Below are positions 56,012 through 64,000 of a DNA stretch of 64,000 nt, piece by piece; within the stretch, counting starts at the first letter, position 1, and each line of letters begins with the position of its first letter. The position numbers were made by a program, and so were the translations under genes. The stretch is taken from NCBI RefSeq assembly GCF_900188085.1, contig NZ_FZOU01000004.1:470177-534176 (forward strand). Direction: 5' to 3'. This DNA comes from Granulicella rosea. Lineage in GTDB: Bacteria; Acidobacteriota; Terriglobia; Terriglobales; Acidobacteriaceae. The notes under the pieces were generated by a model. That model saw only the letters and a program-made list of their open reading frames with translations. It made no database searches and was not told the DNA's origin.

Positions 56012-56560
56012 TTAGGCGCCAACGCGGAAGGGCATACCGAAGGCCTTCAGCAGGGTGCGAGCGCCGTTGTCGTCGGGCGAGGTCGTGACGATGGTCACGT
56101 TCATACCCTTGGTCTTGTCGACCTTCGCGTAGTCGATTTCAGCGAAGATCAGCTGGTCGCGCAGACCCAGCGTGTAGTTGCCGCGACCGTCGAAGCTCTT
56201 GGACGACACGCCGCGGAAGTCGCGGACGCGGGGCAGAGCCACCGAGATCAGGCGATCGAGAAACTCGTACATTTTATCGCCGCGCAGGGTGACCATCGCG
56301 CCGATCGGCATGCCTTCACGCACCTTGAACTGCGCGATCGACTTCTTCGCCTTGGTCGTCACCGGCTTCTGGCCGGTAATCGCGGCCAGGTCGGCCACCA
56401 GCGGATCGATAATCTTCACGTTCTGGGTCGCTTCGCCCAGACCCATGTTGATGACGATCTTTTCGAGCTTCGGCACGGCCATTGCATTGGTGATGCCGAG
56501 TTCCTTCTTCACCGACTCCTTGATTTCGGAGTCGTACTTTTCACGCAGACGTGACGCCAT
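56012..56560 (-). CDS. rplE: 50S ribosomal protein L5
   Basis: 182 residues; [40 protein letters not shown] and [20 protein letters not shown]. It binds 5S rRNA and touches P-site tRNA. A 241-nt spacer with a large palindrome and a possible promoter lies upstream. Confidence 0.96.
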   Translation of the reverse strand: MASRLREKYDSEIKESVKKELGITNAMAVPKLEKIVINMGLGEATQNVKIIDPLVADLAAITGQKPVTTKAKKSIAQFKVREGMPIGAMVTLRGDKMYEFLDRLISVALPRVRDFRGVSSKSFDGRGNYTLGLRDQLIFAEIDYAKVDKTKGMNVTIVTTSPDDNGARTLLKAFGMPFRVGA

Positions 56561-56718
56561 GATGGAATTTCGCTTTCTCCACGGTGTTCGGAGTAGTGAA
56601 GAGGGTCTTCCCTGGGTGGTTCGGCCTGGGCCGGGAACTCGACTTCGCGTTTACCGTTTCGTGGGGTGAACCGTTACTGCATTGAGTGCAGCCGTGCGCC
56701 TTTGGCACACAGTTTCCT

Positions 56719-56748
56719 AGTGTACAGGCCGGACGCACCGCATGTCGA
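56719..56748 (-). promoter_or_regulatory. Possible internal promoter before rplE
   Basis: Minus strand: TCGACA (56743-56748) and TACACT (56719-56724) with an 18-nt spacer, ~160 nt before rplE. The -35 overlaps the edge of the 39-nt palindrome at 56744-56782. Confidence 0.4.
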
Positions 56749-56782
56749 TAGAAATTCCAGTTAAACTGGAATTTCTATCGAC
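56744..56782. repeat. Perfect 39-nt palindrome between rplX and rplE
   Basis: GTCGATAGAAATTCCAGTT, one central A, then its exact reverse complement. It begins 19 nt after the rplX stop in the transcript. It is far richer in A+T than the coding sequence around it and is the longest perfect inverted repeat that I noticed in the window. Confidence 0.95.
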
Positions 56783-56801
56783 GTTCCGACAAACCAGAGA
56801 G

Positions 56802-57155
56802 TTACTTCTTGACGGGGAGCGCCGCGCCGGTGGTCTTCGCGTAGCGGACGTTCTTATCGCCTTCGACGCGCGTTCCAACCTTCGTTGCCTTGCCTTCACC
56901 GTCGACCAGTTGCACGTTCGAGATGTGGATCGTCGCTTCCTGCTCCGCGATGCCACCCTGGATGTTCTTCTGGGGGTTCGGCTTCACGTGCTTCTTCATC
57001 ATCATCACGCCCTGGACCAGGACGCGGTTCTTGTCGGCGAGCACGCGCAGAACGCGGCCCTTCTTGCCCTTATCCTTACCGGCGATGACAATGACTTCGT
57101 CGTTGCGCTTGATCTTGATCTTCGACTTCACAACAGGCTTGAACTTGGTAGGCAT
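56802..57155 (-). CDS. rplX: 50S ribosomal protein L24
   Basis: 117 residues; [20 protein letters not shown] (KOW motif), [14 protein letters not shown] second strand ([20 protein letters not shown]) and [20 protein letters not shown]. The C-terminus is ~12 residues longer than usual ([20 protein letters not shown]). An assembly-initiator protein for the 50S subunit. Confidence 0.95.
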   Translation of the reverse strand: MPTKFKPVVKSKIKIKRNDEVIVIAGKDKGKKGRVLRVLADKNRVLVQGVMMMKKHVKPNPQKNIQGGIAEQEATIHISNVQLVDGEGKATKVGTRVEGDKNVRYAKTTGAALPVKK

Positions 57156-57264
57156 CGTGTTACTCCGTATCCGCCGGCTGTTTCCGCCGGACGGCCTTGC
57201 GGACTTGCTCCGCAGGTGAATGGTGCGAAAAGGCGAGCTGCGAGCCGGAACTCACAGCCGAAAA

Positions 57265-57636
57265 CTAGATGACTTCGGGGGCCAGCGAGACGATCTTGAG
57301 GAACTTCTTCTCGCGCAGCTCACGGGCGACCGGTCCGAAGACGCGGGTGCCGACCGGCTCGTTACCGTCGTTGATCACCACGGCAGCGTTCGAGTCGAAC
57401 CGGATGTACGTGCCATCGCGGCGACGCGCTTCCTTGCGCAGACGTACGATCACAGCCTTGACGACCTTGCCCTTCTTGACCGTGCCGTCGGGCGAAGCTT
57501 CCTTCACCGCAGCCGTCACGACGTCCCCGAGGCCGGCCTTCTTGCCCAGGCCGCCACCAAGCGGCAGGATGACCTGCAGCTTGCGGGCGCCGGAGTTGTC
57601 GGCCACTTCAAGGATGGTACGCATTTGTACTGACAT
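57265..57636 (-). CDS. rplN: 50S ribosomal protein L14
   Basis: 123 residues; [40 protein letters not shown] and [20 protein letters not shown]. It forms an intersubunit bridge. Start 57636 follows GGAG; a Met 4 codons in is possible. Confidence 0.95.
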   Translation of the reverse strand: MSVQMRTILEVADNSGARKLQVILPLGGGLGKKAGLGDVVTAAVKEASPDGTVKKGKVVKAVIVRLRKEARRRDGTYIRFDSNAAVVINDGNEPVGTRVFGPVARELREKKFLKIVSLAPEVI

Positions 57637-57712
57637 TTCAATCTCCTCGGAGCCGCAGGGGCTCCGTCAACACAAAGGGCTTGGGTTCAATCCCTAGTCC
57701 CTATTCCCTGAA

Positions 57713-58054
57713 CTACTTGGCTTCGACGGCGACCGGAGCGACATCCTTGACGTCCGACAGAGAAGAACGGCGAACGATCTCCTCAAGCGACCAGCGCTTC
57801 AGCTTCGAGAGCGGACGCGCCTCGCGGATGCGGACGACATCGCCCAGGCGAGCCGAGTTCTGCTCGTCATGCGCGTAGAACTTCTTGTTCGACTTCATGA
57901 CGCGCTTGTACTTGGGGTGCGCCTTGCGCATCTCGATCTCAACGACGATCGTCTTCTGCATCTTGGTCGAGACGACGATCCCAACCTTCTCGTTGCGGCG
58001 CGTTGTGGGCTCAGCCGTGGTGGCGGTCGCCGGAGTGGTATTGGTCTCGGTCAT
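57713..58054 (-). CDS. rpsQ: 30S ribosomal protein S17
   Basis: 113 residues against the usual ~85. The core [40 protein letters not shown] and [13 protein letters not shown] is normal; there is a ~20-residue Thr/Ala-rich N-terminal lead ([20 protein letters not shown]) and a short C-terminal tail. It overlaps nothing; rpmC ends 2 nt upstream. Confidence 0.95.
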   Translation of the reverse strand: MTETNTTPATATTAEPTTRRNEKVGIVVSTKMQKTIVVEIEMRKAHPKYKRVMKSNKKFYAHDEQNSARLGDVVRIREARPLSKLKRWSLEEIVRRSSLSDVKDVAPVAVEAK

Positions 58055-58056
58055 AG

Positions 58057-58332
58057 TTATGCCTTCTTCGCTTTCTTGCGGTCGGTGCGGGTGCTCTTGG
58101 CCGGAGCGGCGTTCACCACCGCGGGGTTGGCTGCCTTGTCGGCGGCGATGACGCGCTCGCGGGCAACAGTCTTCGAGCGGGCGATATCCAGCTTGAGGAC
58201 ACGCAGCTTCTTGATGCCCTCCTGGTTGCCGAGGCTCTTCTGGAAGCGGAGACGGAAGAGCTGCTCAGCCGCGCTCAGCTCGGCCTTCACCAACTCTTCG
58301 TCACTCAGTGTGCGGATCTTTTCGAGTTCCAT
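58057..58332 (-). CDS. rpmC: 50S ribosomal protein L29
   Basis: 91 residues against the usual 63-70. The core [20 protein letters not shown] and [20 protein letters not shown] is followed by RSKTVARER, then a ~28-residue Ala/Lys-rich tail ([18 protein letters not shown]). Located at the polypeptide exit. Confidence 0.95.
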   Translation of the reverse strand: MELEKIRTLSDEELVKAELSAAEQLFRLRFQKSLGNQEGIKKLRVLKLDIARSKTVARERVIAADKAANPAVVNAAPAKSTRTDRKKAKKA

Positions 58333-58369
58333 GATTATCCTTCTTCAATCTTCAACAGTGCGGCCGGAA

Positions 58370-58804
58370 CTACTTCGCGGCTACGGTGACCTTGACGTCG
58401 TGGCGCTGGACGAAGCTCGTCTTCAGCGGCAGCTTGTGAGCCGCCAGGCGCATCGCTTCCTTCGCGAGCTCGGGCGTAACGCCCTCCATCTCGAACAGGA
58501 TGCGGCCAGGACGGACGACGCAAACCCAGTGATCCGGAGCGCCCTTGCCCTTACCCATACGGGTTTCGGCCGGCTTCTTCGTGATCGGCTTGTCCGGGAA
58601 GAGACGGAGCCAGACCTTACCGCCACGCTTGATGAAACGCGTCATCGCGATACGGCTTGCCTCGATCTGGCGGTCGGTGATGTAACCGCACTCCATGACC
58701 TTCAGGCCGTAGTCGCCGAACGAGAGATCGGAGCCACGCCAGGCCTTGCCCTTCATACGGCCGCGCTGCTGCTTGCGGAACTTTACCTTCTTTGGCATCA
58801 ACAT
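58370..58804 (-). CDS. rplP: 50S ribosomal protein L16
   Basis: 144 residues; [40 protein letters not shown] and [20 protein letters not shown]. It lies near the A site and the peptidyl-transferase centre. Start 58804 follows AGAGGG; MPKKVK at 58798 is possible. Confidence 0.95.
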   Translation of the reverse strand: MLMPKKVKFRKQQRGRMKGKAWRGSDLSFGDYGLKVMECGYITDRQIEASRIAMTRFIKRGGKVWLRLFPDKPITKKPAETRMGKGKGAPDHWVCVVRPGRILFEMEGVTPELAKEAMRLAAHKLPLKTSFVQRHDVKVTVAAK

Positions 58805-58882
58805 GATGAAACCCTCTTAGAGGTTCGGGCGAGGCGTACTCGCCCGAACGTAGTCGTTCTCCGGCAGAGCCGGGAAAATTGC

Positions 58883-59569
58883 TTATGCCGTGAAGGCGCC
58901 CGTGGTCACCGGGGTGGATGCACCCTGGTCGCGACGCTTGCGCGCCTCGTAGATATCGCCGCGGTAGACCCAGGTCTTGACGCCGATGATCCCGTAGGTG
59001 GTGTGCGCCTCGGAGAAGCCGTAGTCGATGTCCGCACGCAGCGTGTGCAGCGGCAGACGGCCCTGCAGATACCACTCCGAACGCGCAATTTCGTTGCCGT
59101 TCAGACGGCCCGATACACGGACCTTGATACCCTTGCAGCCGAAACGCAGAGCCGAATCGACCGACTTGCGCATCGCGCGACGGAAGCTGACGCGCTTCTC
59201 GAGCTGCAGAGCGATCGCCTCGGAGACAAGCTGAGCATCGAGCTCCGGCTTGTTGACCTCGAGGATGTCGATGAAGACCTCGCGCGAGGTGCGCTTCTGA
59301 ATGTCTGCCTTCAGCTTGTCGATCTCGGCGCCCTTGCGACCGATGATGATGCCCGGACGCGCGGTGCGGATGATCAGGCGCAGCTTGTTGCCCGGACGCT
59401 CGACCTCGACCGACGATACGCCGGCGGCCTTCAGCTTCTCGCGCAGCTCGGCCTTGAGCTTGACGTCCTCGACAAGCAGCTTGTCATAGCCACGCTCTAC
59501 AAACCAGCGCGACTTCCACGGCTTGTTGATGCCGAGGCGAAACCCATACGGATGGACTTTCTGTCCCAT
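58883..59569 (-). CDS. rpsC: 30S ribosomal protein S3
   Basis: 228 residues; [22 protein letters not shown] motif [20 protein letters not shown] and [20 protein letters not shown]. It lines the mRNA entry channel. Confidence 0.96.
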   Translation of the reverse strand: MGQKVHPYGFRLGINKPWKSRWFVERGYDKLLVEDVKLKAELREKLKAAGVSSVEVERPGNKLRLIIRTARPGIIIGRKGAEIDKLKADIQKRTSREVFIDILEVNKPELDAQLVSEAIALQLEKRVSFRRAMRKSVDSALRFGCKGIKVRVSGRLNGNEIARSEWYLQGRLPLHTLRADIDYGFSEAHTTYGIIGVKTWVYRGDIYEARKRRDQGASTPVTTGAFTA

Positions 59570-59655
59570 AGCTTCCCTTTACTCCAGGCCCTCTCCGGTT
59601 GAGCCGGCGGCCTATGTTCCGAAACTTTAATCTTACCCTGAATGGAGGCTGCGAA

Positions 59656-60150
59656 CTACGCGGCGACCGGCTTCTTGGTGGCGGCCTTCTTGGCTGCCGG
59701 CTTCTTTGCCGCAGGCTTGCCTGCCGCCTTGGTTGCCGGGGTCGCGGGCGCCGACTTCTTGACGCCCTGCTCGACGACCGGCTTCTCGGCTACCGTCACA
59801 ATGATGTGGCAGAGACGGCGCTGGTAGCGGAACGCGCGACCCATCGGCGCAGGCCGAATGCGCTTGAGGCGCGGGCCTTCGTTGGCGACGGCGGTCTTCA
59901 CAAACAGGTTGTCGACATCGACATCCAAGCCCTGCTCGCTCGAGAGGTGCGCTGCGTTCGCGATCGCGGACTGCAACACCTTCTCAATCACCGGAGCCAT
60001 GCGCTTGGTGCTGAAGTGAACTGCATTGATGGCAGCCTCGACGCGCAGGCCCTTGATGGTGTCAAGGACCAGCTTCGCCTTCTGCGGGCTGGTGCGCTGA
60101 AACTTTGCTTCAGCGCGAAACTCTCGAATTGGTGCAACTGCCTTAGCCAT
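59656..60150 (-). CDS. rplV: 50S ribosomal protein L22 with Lys/Ala-rich tail
   Basis: 164 residues against the usual ~110. The core FQRTSPQKAKLVLDTIKGLR and RLKRIRPAPMGRAFRYQRRL (exit-tunnel loop region) is normal. The last ~50 residues (SAPATPATKAAGKPAAKKPA then AKKAATKKPVAA) are histone-H1-like and should project from the ribosome surface. Confidence 0.95.
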   Translation of the reverse strand: MAKAVAPIREFRAEAKFQRTSPQKAKLVLDTIKGLRVEAAINAVHFSTKRMAPVIEKVLQSAIANAAHLSSEQGLDVDVDNLFVKTAVANEGPRLKRIRPAPMGRAFRYQRRLCHIIVTVAEKPVVEQGVKKSAPATPATKAAGKPAAKKPAAKKAATKKPVAA

Positions 60151-60222
60151 GATCTTCGTCCTTCGGAGACTTCCTGCCGTTTCGTAACGGCGAATACTAT
60201 CTGGTTACTGGAACGGTGCGGC

Positions 60223-60513
60223 TTAGCTCTTCGGCTTCGCCGAGGTCTCGCCGGCGCGTGCGGAGTGACCCTTGAACGTGCGGGTAGCGGAGAACTCGCC
60301 CAGCTTGTGGCCGACCATGTTCTCGGTCACATACACCGGGATGAACTTGCGGCCGTTGTGCACCGCGATCGTGTGTCCGACCATCTCCGGGAAGATGGTC
60401 GAACGACGCGACCAGGTGCGCAGAACCTTCTTGTCGTTTGTCTGATTCATGACCGTGATCTTGGTCAGGAGATGGCCGTCGATGAAAGGGCCCTTCTTGG
60501 CGGAACGTGACAT
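60223..60513 (-). CDS. rpsS: 30S ribosomal protein S19
   Basis: 96 residues; [40 protein letters not shown] and [20 protein letters not shown]. It contacts S13 in the 30S head. Confidence 0.96.
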   Translation of the reverse strand: MSRSAKKGPFIDGHLLTKITVMNQTNDKKVLRTWSRRSTIFPEMVGHTIAVHNGRKFIPVYVTENMVGHKLGEFSATRTFKGHSARAGETSAKPKS

Positions 60514-60610
60514 ATGTCCTTACTCCATATTTCCTGTTACATGCTGAATACGACGAATCTCTTAGGTGCGAGACTTGGTGTTGCCCTTTGGTGCTGCTAC
60601 AAGTCACGAA

Positions 60611-60654
60611 CTACAGAAGCTAACCACTAACAACTAGCGACTAACCAACTACAA
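60611..60654. repeat. Degenerate heptamer array downstream of rplB
   Basis: Plus strand CTACAGA, (AG), CTAACCA, CTAACAA, CTAGCGA, CTAACCA, ACTACAA: 7-nt units of the form CTARCNA. It begins ~5 nt after the rplB stop in the transcript. Similar arrays are at 61551-61582 and 63869-63902. Confidence 0.75.
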
Positions 60655-60658
60655 CGAC

Positions 60659-61483
60659 TTACTTCTGACGGCGCTTCACGATGAATACGTCGGTCCGCTT
60701 GTTGTTGCGGGTCTTGTATCCACGGGTCGGCTGGCCCCACGGAGTTACCGGGTGACGTCCGCCGGAGGTCTTACCTTCACCACCGCCGTGCGGGTGATCG
60801 ACGGGGTTCATCGAGACACCGCGGTTGGCGGGGCGAATACCCTTCCAGCGGTTGCGGCCGGCCTTACCGATCGTCACATTCTCGTGATCGGTGTTGCCTA
60901 CCTGGCCGATGGTCGCCATGCACTCGACCAGAACCTTGCGGGTCTCACCGGAGGGCAGCTTCAGCAGCGCGTATGCGCCTTCCTTGGCGATCAGGTTGAC
61001 CTGTGCGCCGGCCGAGCGGGCCATCTGCGCGCCCTTACCGGGACGCAGCTCGATGTTGTGAACGATTGTACCGATCGGGATGTTCTTGAGCGGCAGTGCG
61101 TTGCCGACGAGAATATCGGCATCGGGGCCGCTCATGATCTTCTGCCCAACCGTCAGACCGACCGGCTGAATGATGTAGCGCTTCTCACCATCCGCGTAAT
61201 GCACCAGCGCGATGCGCGAGCTGCGGTTCGGGTCGTACTCGATGGTCGCGACGGTTGCGGGGATACCGAACTTGTCGCGCTTGAAGTCGATCAGGCGCAG
61301 CTTCTGCTTGTGACCGCCGCCCTGGTGGCGGATGGTCATGGCGCCGGAGCTGTTACGTCCACCGGTGCGCGGCTTTACGCCCAGAAGCGGCTTGTACGGC
61401 TCGTTCGTCGTAATGTCGTCGTTGACGAGCTTCGTCTGGAAGCGCAGCGTCGGGGTAATCGGTCGAAAAGATTTAATCGGCAT
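60659..61483 (-). CDS. rplB: 50S ribosomal protein L2
   Basis: 274 residues; [40 protein letters not shown] and [20 protein letters not shown] (the conserved His loop near the peptidyl-transferase centre). ATG at 61483 has AGGAG 12 nt upstream; the longer frame upstream has no family support. Confidence 0.96.
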   Translation of the reverse strand: MPIKSFRPITPTLRFQTKLVNDDITTNEPYKPLLGVKPRTGGRNSSGAMTIRHQGGGHKQKLRLIDFKRDKFGIPATVATIEYDPNRSSRIALVHYADGEKRYIIQPVGLTVGQKIMSGPDADILVGNALPLKNIPIGTIVHNIELRPGKGAQMARSAGAQVNLIAKEGAYALLKLPSGETRKVLVECMATIGQVGNTDHENVTIGKAGRNRWKGIRPANRGVSMNPVDHPHGGGEGKTSGGRHPVTPWGQPTRGYKTRNNKRTDVFIVKRRQK

Positions 61484-61550
61484 CGTTATTCCATTCTCCT
61501 GGCAGGCCCCACACGGGGGCCACTCTCCAGTTAGGTCCATCTTGTCTTTA

Positions 61551-61582
61551 CTAATTTGCTAATCACTAGCAACTAAGAACTG
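61551..61582. repeat. Degenerate heptamer array downstream of rplW
   Basis: Plus strand CTAATTTG, CTAATCA, CTAGCAA, CTAAGAA, CTG. Starts ~4 nt after the rplW stop in the transcript. Confidence 0.7.
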
Positions 61583-61585
61583 CGC

Positions 61586-61879
61586 TTAGATGCTGTTGAG
61601 ATACTCAGGCATCTTCTGTCCTTCAGCGAGACGGACATAAGCCTTCTTCCAGTCGGGGCGGTAGCCGGCGTAACGGCCACGGCGACGCTCCTTGCCTTCG
61701 ACGATCGCGGTGCGAACGCCGTTGACCTTGACCTTGAACAAGGTCTCGACAGCCTGCTTCACTTCGGTCTTGGTCGCCTTCAGGTCGACCTCGAACACCA
61801 GGGTGTTCTGGACTTCCTTGACGGTCATGCCTTTTTCGGTGATGACCGGACGACGGATTACGGTATAGAGGGTAGGCAT
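61586..61879 (-). CDS. rplW: 50S ribosomal protein L23
   Basis: 97 residues; YTVIRRPVITEKGMTVKEVQ, FEVDLKATKTEVKQAVETLF and RYAGYRPDWKKAYVRLAEGQ. The docking site of trigger factor and SRP at the tunnel exit. It overlaps rplD by 1 nt. Confidence 0.95.
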   Translation of the reverse strand: MPTLYTVIRRPVITEKGMTVKEVQNTLVFEVDLKATKTEVKQAVETLFKVKVNGVRTAIVEGKERRRGRYAGYRPDWKKAYVRLAEGQKMPEYLNSI

Positions 61880-62553
61880 TATGCAACCTCCTTCTGCGCA
61901 GCGAGCTGACGCTTGGAGACGGACTTCTTCAGCGTCTCCTGAATGGCTTCGAGCGCGTCCTTCGAGAAGATCGCATGCTCGTAGCGAAGCAGGTCATACG
62001 GGTGAACCTCGGAGCTCAGAACCAGCTCCACGCCCTGCAGGTTGCGCGAGCCCAGGTAAAGGTTCTCGTCCAGCTTGCGGCTCGACTCGACCAGCAGCGT
62101 GGTCTTACCGGCTTCGAGCTTGTTCAGCGCCGTGCGGTACAGCTTGGTCTTGCCCTCGGCGACGGCGAACGAGTCGACGATCGTGAACTTGCCGTCGGCG
62201 ATCTTCGCGGCGATGGCCGAGCGGAGCGCGCCCATCAGCTTCTTCTTCGGGAACTGATACTCATAGCTGCGCGGCTGAGGTCCGTGGACCGTGCCGCCGC
62301 CACGCCAGAGCGGGGTGCGGATGGAGCCGACGCGTGCGCGGCCGGTCCCCTTCTGCTTCCACAGCTTCTTGCCCGCACCCGAGACGTTCTTACGGGTCTT
62401 CGTTGCCGCCGTACCCTGGCGCAGAGCCGCGCGGTAGTGCTTCACGGCCTCCCAGAGCAGACCATCGTTGATCTCCGCCGGGAAGACCTCGTCGAGGAGA
62501 TCGAACTCCCCGACTTTGGTCCCAGCGAGATTGACTACGTTGATGCTTGCCAT
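61879..62553 (-). CDS. rplD: 50S ribosomal protein L4
   Basis: 224 residues; KLWKQKGTGRARVGSIRTPL and GGTVHGPQPRSYEYQFPKKK (tunnel-lining loop). In E. coli L4 also represses the S10 operon through its leader; here tuf lies directly upstream of rpsJ and no such leader is seen. Confidence 0.95.
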   Translation of the reverse strand: MASINVVNLAGTKVGEFDLLDEVFPAEINDGLLWEAVKHYRAALRQGTAATKTRKNVSGAGKKLWKQKGTGRARVGSIRTPLWRGGGTVHGPQPRSYEYQFPKKKLMGALRSAIAAKIADGKFTIVDSFAVAEGKTKLYRTALNKLEAGKTTLLVESSRKLDENLYLGSRNLQGVELVLSSEVHPYDLLRYEHAIFSKDALEAIQETLKKSVSKRQLAAQKEVA

Positions 62554-62672
62554 CGTAACTCTCTCTTCTTGCCCACCATCGATGCGGTGGGCCTTCCCTT
62601 TGCTTGTCCGCGAATCCGGCGGCTCGGTATAACCATTGAAACAAAAAACTAAAAGCTCTTTGTCGTCTTTCT

Positions 62673-63389
62673 TTACTTCTTCTTGCTCGGAGCAGCCTTC
62701 TTCGAAGCCTTCAGAGCGTCCTTCGTGGCGGCTCCGGCGAATCCACGACGCTCGCGCGGCGGGGTCTTGGCCTTCGAGATCAGCACGAAGCCGTCGCGAT
62801 GTCCGGGTACCGCGCCTTCGACGAGGATGAGGTTGTCCTCAACGTCGATCGCGCGGATGCGGAGGTTGCGTACGGTAATCTGCACCGCGCCCATGTGACC
62901 CGGCATGCGCTGGCCCGGGAAGACGCGCGAGGGGAACGAAGAAGCGCCGATCGAACCCTGCACCTGGAACATGTGACCGTGAGACTTGGGTCCGCCACCG
63001 AAGCCGTGGCGGCGAATGACGCCTGCGAAGCCGCGGCCCTTCGAGGTGCCGATGACATCGACAAAACGCTCGTTCTCGAAGATGTCGACCAGAACGCGAT
63101 CGCCAGCCTTTACTTCGGAACCAGCCTCAAAGCCAACTTCCTTGATGACCTTGACCGGGGGTACATTCGACTTCGCGAAGTGACCGTTCATCGCCTTGGT
63201 GACGCGCGAGGCCTTGACGAAATCGACATAGCCGATCTGTGCAGCTTCGTAACCATCATTCGCCAGCGTCTTGAGCTGCGTGATCACGCAGGGGCCTGCC
63301 TTGAGAACGGTGACCGGATGAACGTCGCCGCGCTCATCGAAGATCTGGGTCATGCCGATTTTCTTACCGAGAATACCGATTACTGACAT
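62673..63389 (-). CDS. rplC: 50S ribosomal protein L3
   Basis: 238 residues (usual ~210); GILGKKIGMTQIFDERGDVH, GFAGVIRRHGFGGGPKSHGH and RVFPGQRMPGHMGAVQITVR. The C-terminal ~25 residues are Ala/Lys-rich (AATKDALKASKKAAPSKKK). Confidence 0.95.
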   Translation of the reverse strand: MSVIGILGKKIGMTQIFDERGDVHPVTVLKAGPCVITQLKTLANDGYEAAQIGYVDFVKASRVTKAMNGHFAKSNVPPVKVIKEVGFEAGSEVKAGDRVLVDIFENERFVDVIGTSKGRGFAGVIRRHGFGGGPKSHGHMFQVQGSIGASSFPSRVFPGQRMPGHMGAVQITVRNLRIRAIDVEDNLILVEGAVPGHRDGFVLISKAKTPPRERRGFAGAATKDALKASKKAAPSKKK

Positions 63390-63467
63390 TGTTGCTTCCT
63401 TTCCTCATCATGCCTTCGACTGAGTAAGTTGAGGCACTGCCGGGGTTTATCTTTCGTTATCTTCGAA

Positions 63468-63785
63468 CTACTTCTGAACCGTCTTGATTTCGACATCGAC
63501 GCCGGCGGGAAGATCGAGCTTCATGAGCGCGTCCACCGTCTGCTGCGTGGGCTCGAGGATGTCGATCAGGCGCTTGTGCGTGCGGATCTCGAAGGCCTCG
63601 CGCGACTTCTTGTCTACGTGGGGCGAACGCAGAACGCAATACTTGTTCTTCATGGTCGGGAGCGGGATGGGACCCGCAACCTGGGCTCCCGTGCGCTTTG
63701 CCGTCTCGACGATCTCGCCGGTCGACTGGTCCAGCACGCGGTAGTCATATGCCTTCAAACGAATTCTGATTCTCTGTCCAGCCAT
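63468..63785 (-). CDS. rpsJ: 30S ribosomal protein S10
   Basis: 105 residues; [40 protein letters not shown] and [23 protein letters not shown] at 63785 follows AAGAGA; the longer frame upstream has no family support. S10 also acts as NusE in antitermination with NusA. Confidence 0.96.
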   Translation of the reverse strand: MAGQRIRIRLKAYDYRVLDQSTGEIVETAKRTGAQVAGPIPLPTMKNKYCVLRSPHVDKKSREAFEIRTHKRLIDILEPTQQTVDALMKLDLPAGVDVEIKTVQK

Positions 63786-63868
63786 GGTAAGTCTCTTTCT
63801 TAGTTCAAAGATCGCTTGGAGTGGCTGCCGCCGATCAACCTCTACACCGAACGGCAGCCCTCGATTTG

Positions 63869-63902
63869 CTAACACTACTCACGAACAACTAACCACTAGC
63901 AG
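63869..63902. repeat. Degenerate heptamer array downstream of tuf
   Basis: Plus strand CTAACA, CTACTCA, CGAACAA, CTAACCA, CTAGCAG, with one unit short by a base. It starts 3 nt after the tuf stop in the transcript. Confidence 0.65.
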
Positions 63903-63904
63903 CG

Positions 63905-64000
63905 CTACTTGATGATCTCGGAGATCGTGCCCGCGCCGACGGTACGTCCACCCTCACGGATGGCGAAGCGCAGACCCTTCTCCATCGCGACCGGCGTGTG
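63905..64000 (-). CDS. tuf: C-terminal end of elongation factor Tu (cut by window end)
   Basis: 31 residues: [20 protein letters not shown] then [11 protein letters not shown] and TAG, which is the EF-Tu C-terminus. tuf directly before rpsJ is the standard str-S10 junction; fusA and the rest are outside the window. Confidence 0.95.

Noticed and set aside
57675..57712. GGGTTCAATCCC resembling a tRNA T-arm in the rplN-rpsQ spacer
   Set aside because: No acceptor stem, D-arm or anticodon arm can be drawn around it, and the spacer is too short.
61484..61540. N-terminal extension of L2 (MDLTGEWPP...)
   Set aside because: It has no match to the L2 family; the family start MPIKSFRP with AGGAG upstream fits better.

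Overview
The window is GC-rich (roughly 63-65% by eye) and comes from a bacterium that I infer to be an acidobacterium of the Terriglobales type (Granulicella, Terriglobus or Edaphobacter-like). The reasons are the mix of families (DUF2252, a TM2/DUF6677-like membrane protein, Tat-exported multicopper oxidase and SDR), the dispersed short repeats of the forms GTCATYCTGARCG...GAAGGACCCC and TTCCCGAAGGGAATCTGCTTCTG, and the GGGGCTAAAGCCCC-type hairpins. No rRNA, tRNA, CRISPR array, insertion sequence or prophage is visible.

Layout. 1-3.0 kb: the end of an unknown gene, a DUF2252 gene and a divergent Na/Pi cotransporter-like gene. 3.1-13.3 kb (minus strand): a chemosensory operon with the gene order of the Pseudomonas Wsp surface-sensing system (receptor, CheW, CheR-TPR, CheW, CheA-REC, CheB). 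The WspR position holds a protein whose receiver and stalk look like WspR but whose GGDEF output is replaced by a PP2C/SpoIIE phosphatase. The operon begins with an RsbW-like kinase and a STAS anti-anti-sigma factor, which are the natural partners of such a phosphatase. I infer a Wsp sensor wired to a partner-switching output; this is the most interesting system in the window.

13.5-23.2 kb (plus): a complete MdtABC-type RND efflux operon with its outer-membrane channel. The first permease and the channel each carry a Ser/Thr-rich low-complexity insert. 23.4-28.8 kb: a hypothetical gene, then ylxP-rbfA-nrnA, an ArnT/PMT-like glycosyltransferase, a GNAT enzyme and a small membrane protein. 28.8-30.9 kb (minus): a VanZ-like gene and guaB. 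31.2-37.1 kb (plus): rimP-nusA-infB with a recognisable promoter and a leader hairpin. In many bacteria ylxP-rbfA-nrnA follows infB directly; here the two halves are separated and lie in the opposite order.

37.2-45.3 kb: a Tat-exported SDR (minus), then on the plus strand a lipoprotein phosphoesterase, a Tat multicopper oxidase with a TTG start, an M24 peptidase, two small membrane proteins and a GAF-PAS-GGDEF diguanylate cyclase with an I-site. 45.3-64.0 kb (minus): the long ribosomal-protein cluster from tuf (cut by the window end) through the S10, spc and alpha blocks to rplQ, including secY, adk, map, infA and rpoA. Its spacers hold unusual features: degenerate heptamer arrays, a perfect 39-nt palindrome with a possible internal promoter, a decayed copy of the rpsH 3' end, and a Cys-rich lower-GC small reading frame between rpsK and rpsD.
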